Part shown: one piece after another, positions 5,706 through 7,349 of the stretch
Numbering within the stretch: the first letter of the stretch is position 1
How the letters are laid out: the number at the start of each line of letters is the position of its first letter
Source: Candidatus Thalassarchaeaceae archaeon
GTDB lineage: Archaea > Thermoplasmatota > Poseidoniia > Poseidoniales > Thalassarchaeaceae
Reading direction: 5' to 3'
DNA: 7,349 bases
NCBI GenBank assembly: GCA_030747475.1
Contig: JASLKO010000218.1
Span: 1 to 7,349, forward strand
Translations under genes and position numbers: made by a program
The notes under the pieces: generated by a model
The model's database searches: none
What the model saw: only the letters and a program-made list of their open reading frames with translations
Told to the model about the DNA's origin: nothing

Positions 5706-7349
5706 CTATTTTGACTTTCTATTTAGTGTGAATTTTAACTCTTCGGGGATGGGAGCCATGCCTTTGAGTCTGAGGCCTTTGAGGGAAATTATCGGCTTTT
5801 GATTACGATCAAAGACCATGGCATCATGAATTGTAATGCCTCCATCTTCCGCTCCTCGTCTGATACTGCGGACACGTAGATCATCTCGTTTCGCTGGCAC
5901 CTTGAGTATTTCACACTCTTCAATTCCAATTGGAAGACTTGAGAGTGAATCATGTTCCATGGCAACCAGGCCCGCATTTTGGAAGCAAGCTTCGATTAAC
6001 ATCGGCAATGATTCCAAGAGGGTTGGTTCTTCCTCAAACAATTGAGTGTTTGGCAATTGACTACGTAATAAGGCAATTCCATCTGCACCGACATCGTCTG
6101 CATCATAAATCCCCTTCACCAATCCACCATGAACCTGGAAACGCGGACCATGGAAGAATCGGTCATAGATGAAGGAGGGCTCAAAGGATGCTTTACCACG
6201 ACCAGGTGGTGCCGTGAAAGCAAGTTCAGTATCTCGTTCGGCTCCATCCTTGAGAAGACGGACAGTGGCTTCATGGTGTATTCTTGGTGGACCGAATACC
6301 TCACCTTTTGAGTTTGTCAAATCGCTTTCAATCTGACATTGGATAAATAGTGAATTATGGTCTTGACCGCTGAACTTTGCAATTGTTCGAATCGTGGTTT
6401 CTCCTTTCATCAATTTTATCGGCAGACCAAATTTCACATTTGAAAATCCTTCAAGTACACACATTGGATAGAGCAATAGGGAATTTTGTGCGAACATTTC
6501 CATCGCCATGACCCCTGGATGATATGGTGTGCCATCGATTGAATGATCGATGAGGAATGGATGTCTTTCCGTTGACAGTGTACATTCAGTGACTATTTCC
6601 GAATAAGGTTCGTGTGTAATGATTTTGTCCACAAAGGGGAAGCGTTCTGGTTCCGCTAGGGCGCCCGCTGTATCCATAGGGAGTTTTTGAGGAGGGGCTC
6701 TTTTACAATCCTCTTGATCCAAAATCCCCAACGCTCCTGCTGCAACAACGCGTCTTTTTCCACCGGCTAGCATCTCACGCACAAATATGTCCACCCCAGC
6801 CTCCACAGGAATTGTTTCGATACCTGCTTGTTGGAATACGGATTCTAATGAACCACGTGTTGCCATTCCAACATCACGCCATCCTGACCAAGCAATTGCG
6901 ACGGCCCGAGGAGCATTGTTGTGATGGGCGATACGGCATAATTCTGCATCAAGAATATTGTTGGCCGCAGCGTAATCGACTTGCCCGCCATTGCCAAAGC
7001 GTCCAGCAATTGATGTGAATGCACACACTACGCGGAGGTTTTCAAGATCATCACCGATAGCGTCGATTAGTGATCTCCAGCCATCGATTTTCACTGAAAT
7101 CACACGCGAGAATACGTCCCAGGTCTTATCTGCAACCAATTTCGAATCTTCAAGACCTGCCCCGTGAACGATTCCAGTAATTTGACCGAATTCTTTTGTG
7201 ACTGCAGCCAGAACCTTGGCCACTGATTTTTGGTTGGTTACATCACAAGCATCGTATAATGCGCGATTTCCTGTTGCTTGAATATCACGAATGGTTTGGT
7301 GGATCTCAAGACTTCGCATGTATGTGTTCCATTCTCGGTCCCATTCAAC
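5706..7349 (-). CDS. Type I polyketide/PUFA-synthase-like protein, C-terminal KR-DH part (truncated at window edge)
   Basis: C-terminal 547 residues of a larger protein; the frame is open through base 7349, so the ATG at 7319 is internal. Numbering below is from that Met. Residues 1 to about 200 are the catalytic part of a type I ketoreductase: CDVT (25-28), GIVHGAG (49-55), and the tetrad K77 (SVKIDGW), S103 (FTSIAGRFGN), Y116 (DYAAAN) and N120, then AIAWSGW (141-147). It would reduce beta-ketoacyl-carrier thioesters to beta-hydroxyacyl with NADPH. Residues about 245-525 are a PKS-type double hot-dog dehydratase: HPFLIDH with H259 in HxxxGxxxxP (259-268), FFHGPRFQ (388-395) and E443xxxQ447 where most dehydratases have DxxxQ/H. 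No carrier, ketosynthase or acyltransferase domain lies inside the window; they should be upstream. KR then DH at the C-terminus matches the end of PfaA subunits. A PPTase gene follows after 36 bases. Product unknown. Confidence 0.85.
   Translation of the reverse strand, partial: VEWDREWNTYMRSLEIHQTIRDIQATGNRALYDACDVTNQKSVAKVLAAVTKEFGQITGIVHGAGLEDSKLVADKTWDVFSRVISVKIDGWRSLIDAIGDDLENLRVVCAFTSIAGRFGNGGQVDYAAANNILDAELCRIAHHNNAPRAVAIAWSGWRDVGMATRGSLESVFQQAGIETIPVEAGVDIFVREMLAGGKRRVVAAGALGILDQEDCKRAPPQKLPMDTAGALAEPERFPFVDKIITHEPYSEIVTECTLSTERHPFLIDHSIDGTPYHPGVMAMEMFAQNSLLLYPMCVLEGFSNVKFGLPIKLMKGETTIRTIAKFSGQDHNSLFIQCQIESDLTNSKGEVFGPPRIHHEATVRLLKDGAERDTELAFTAPPGRGKASFEPSFIYDRFFHGPRFQVHGGLVKGIYDADDVGADGIALLRSQLPNTQLFEEEPTLLESLPMLIEACFQNAGLVAMEHDSLSSLPIGIEECEILKVPAKRDDLRVRSIRRGAEDGGITIHDAMVFDRNQKPIISLKGLRLKGMAPIPEELKFTLNRKSK

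Overview
The window looks like archaeal DNA, most likely an uncultured marine euryarchaeon of the Thermoplasmatota (Marine Group II / Poseidoniales type). The main reasons are an archaeal/eukaryotic-type sliding clamp (PCNA) at the left end, very dense packing, Shine-Dalgarno-led genes in short operons and moderate GC. The lineage is inferred from gene content, not proven. No insertion sequence, CRISPR array, integrase or origin is visible, and no stretch over 300 bases lacks a gene.

Layout. (1) Bases 2-1838, plus strand: the PCNA gene, whose first few codons lie outside the window, then 13 bases later a membrane-anchored family 2 glycosyltransferase. (2) Bases 1835-4492, minus strand: a two-gene operon of a full-length ABC exporter (617 aa) followed by a 266-aa protein with a divergent formylglycine-generating-enzyme (FGE/SUMF1)-like domain and two C-terminal membrane helices. 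The second gene starts with TTG and is placed by a strong GAGGAGG inside the end of the first. (3) Bases 4554-4628, minus strand: tRNA-Gly(TCC) with an encoded CCA end. (4) Bases 4718-4903, plus strand: a 61-aa two-helix membrane protein. (5) Bases 4905-7349, minus strand: the 3' part of a large type I polyketide/PUFA-synthase-like protein (ketoreductase then hot-dog dehydratase), followed 36 bases later by an Sfp-type 4'-phosphopantetheinyl transferase (PPTase).

How the parts fit. The synthase and PPTase form an obvious functional pair: the PPTase would add the phosphopantetheine arm to acyl-carrier domains that should lie upstream, beyond the right edge. KR followed by a PKS-type DH at the C-terminus matches the end of PfaA-type subunits of bacterial PUFA synthases, where a PPTase (PfaE) also belongs to the system. 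In an archaeon, whose membrane lipids are normally isoprenoid ethers, this is the most interesting content of the window. The exporter/FGE-like pair is a second candidate unit with an unknown substrate. The two convergent junctions are extremely tight: stop codons overlap in TTAA at 1835-1838, and one base separates the genes at 4904.
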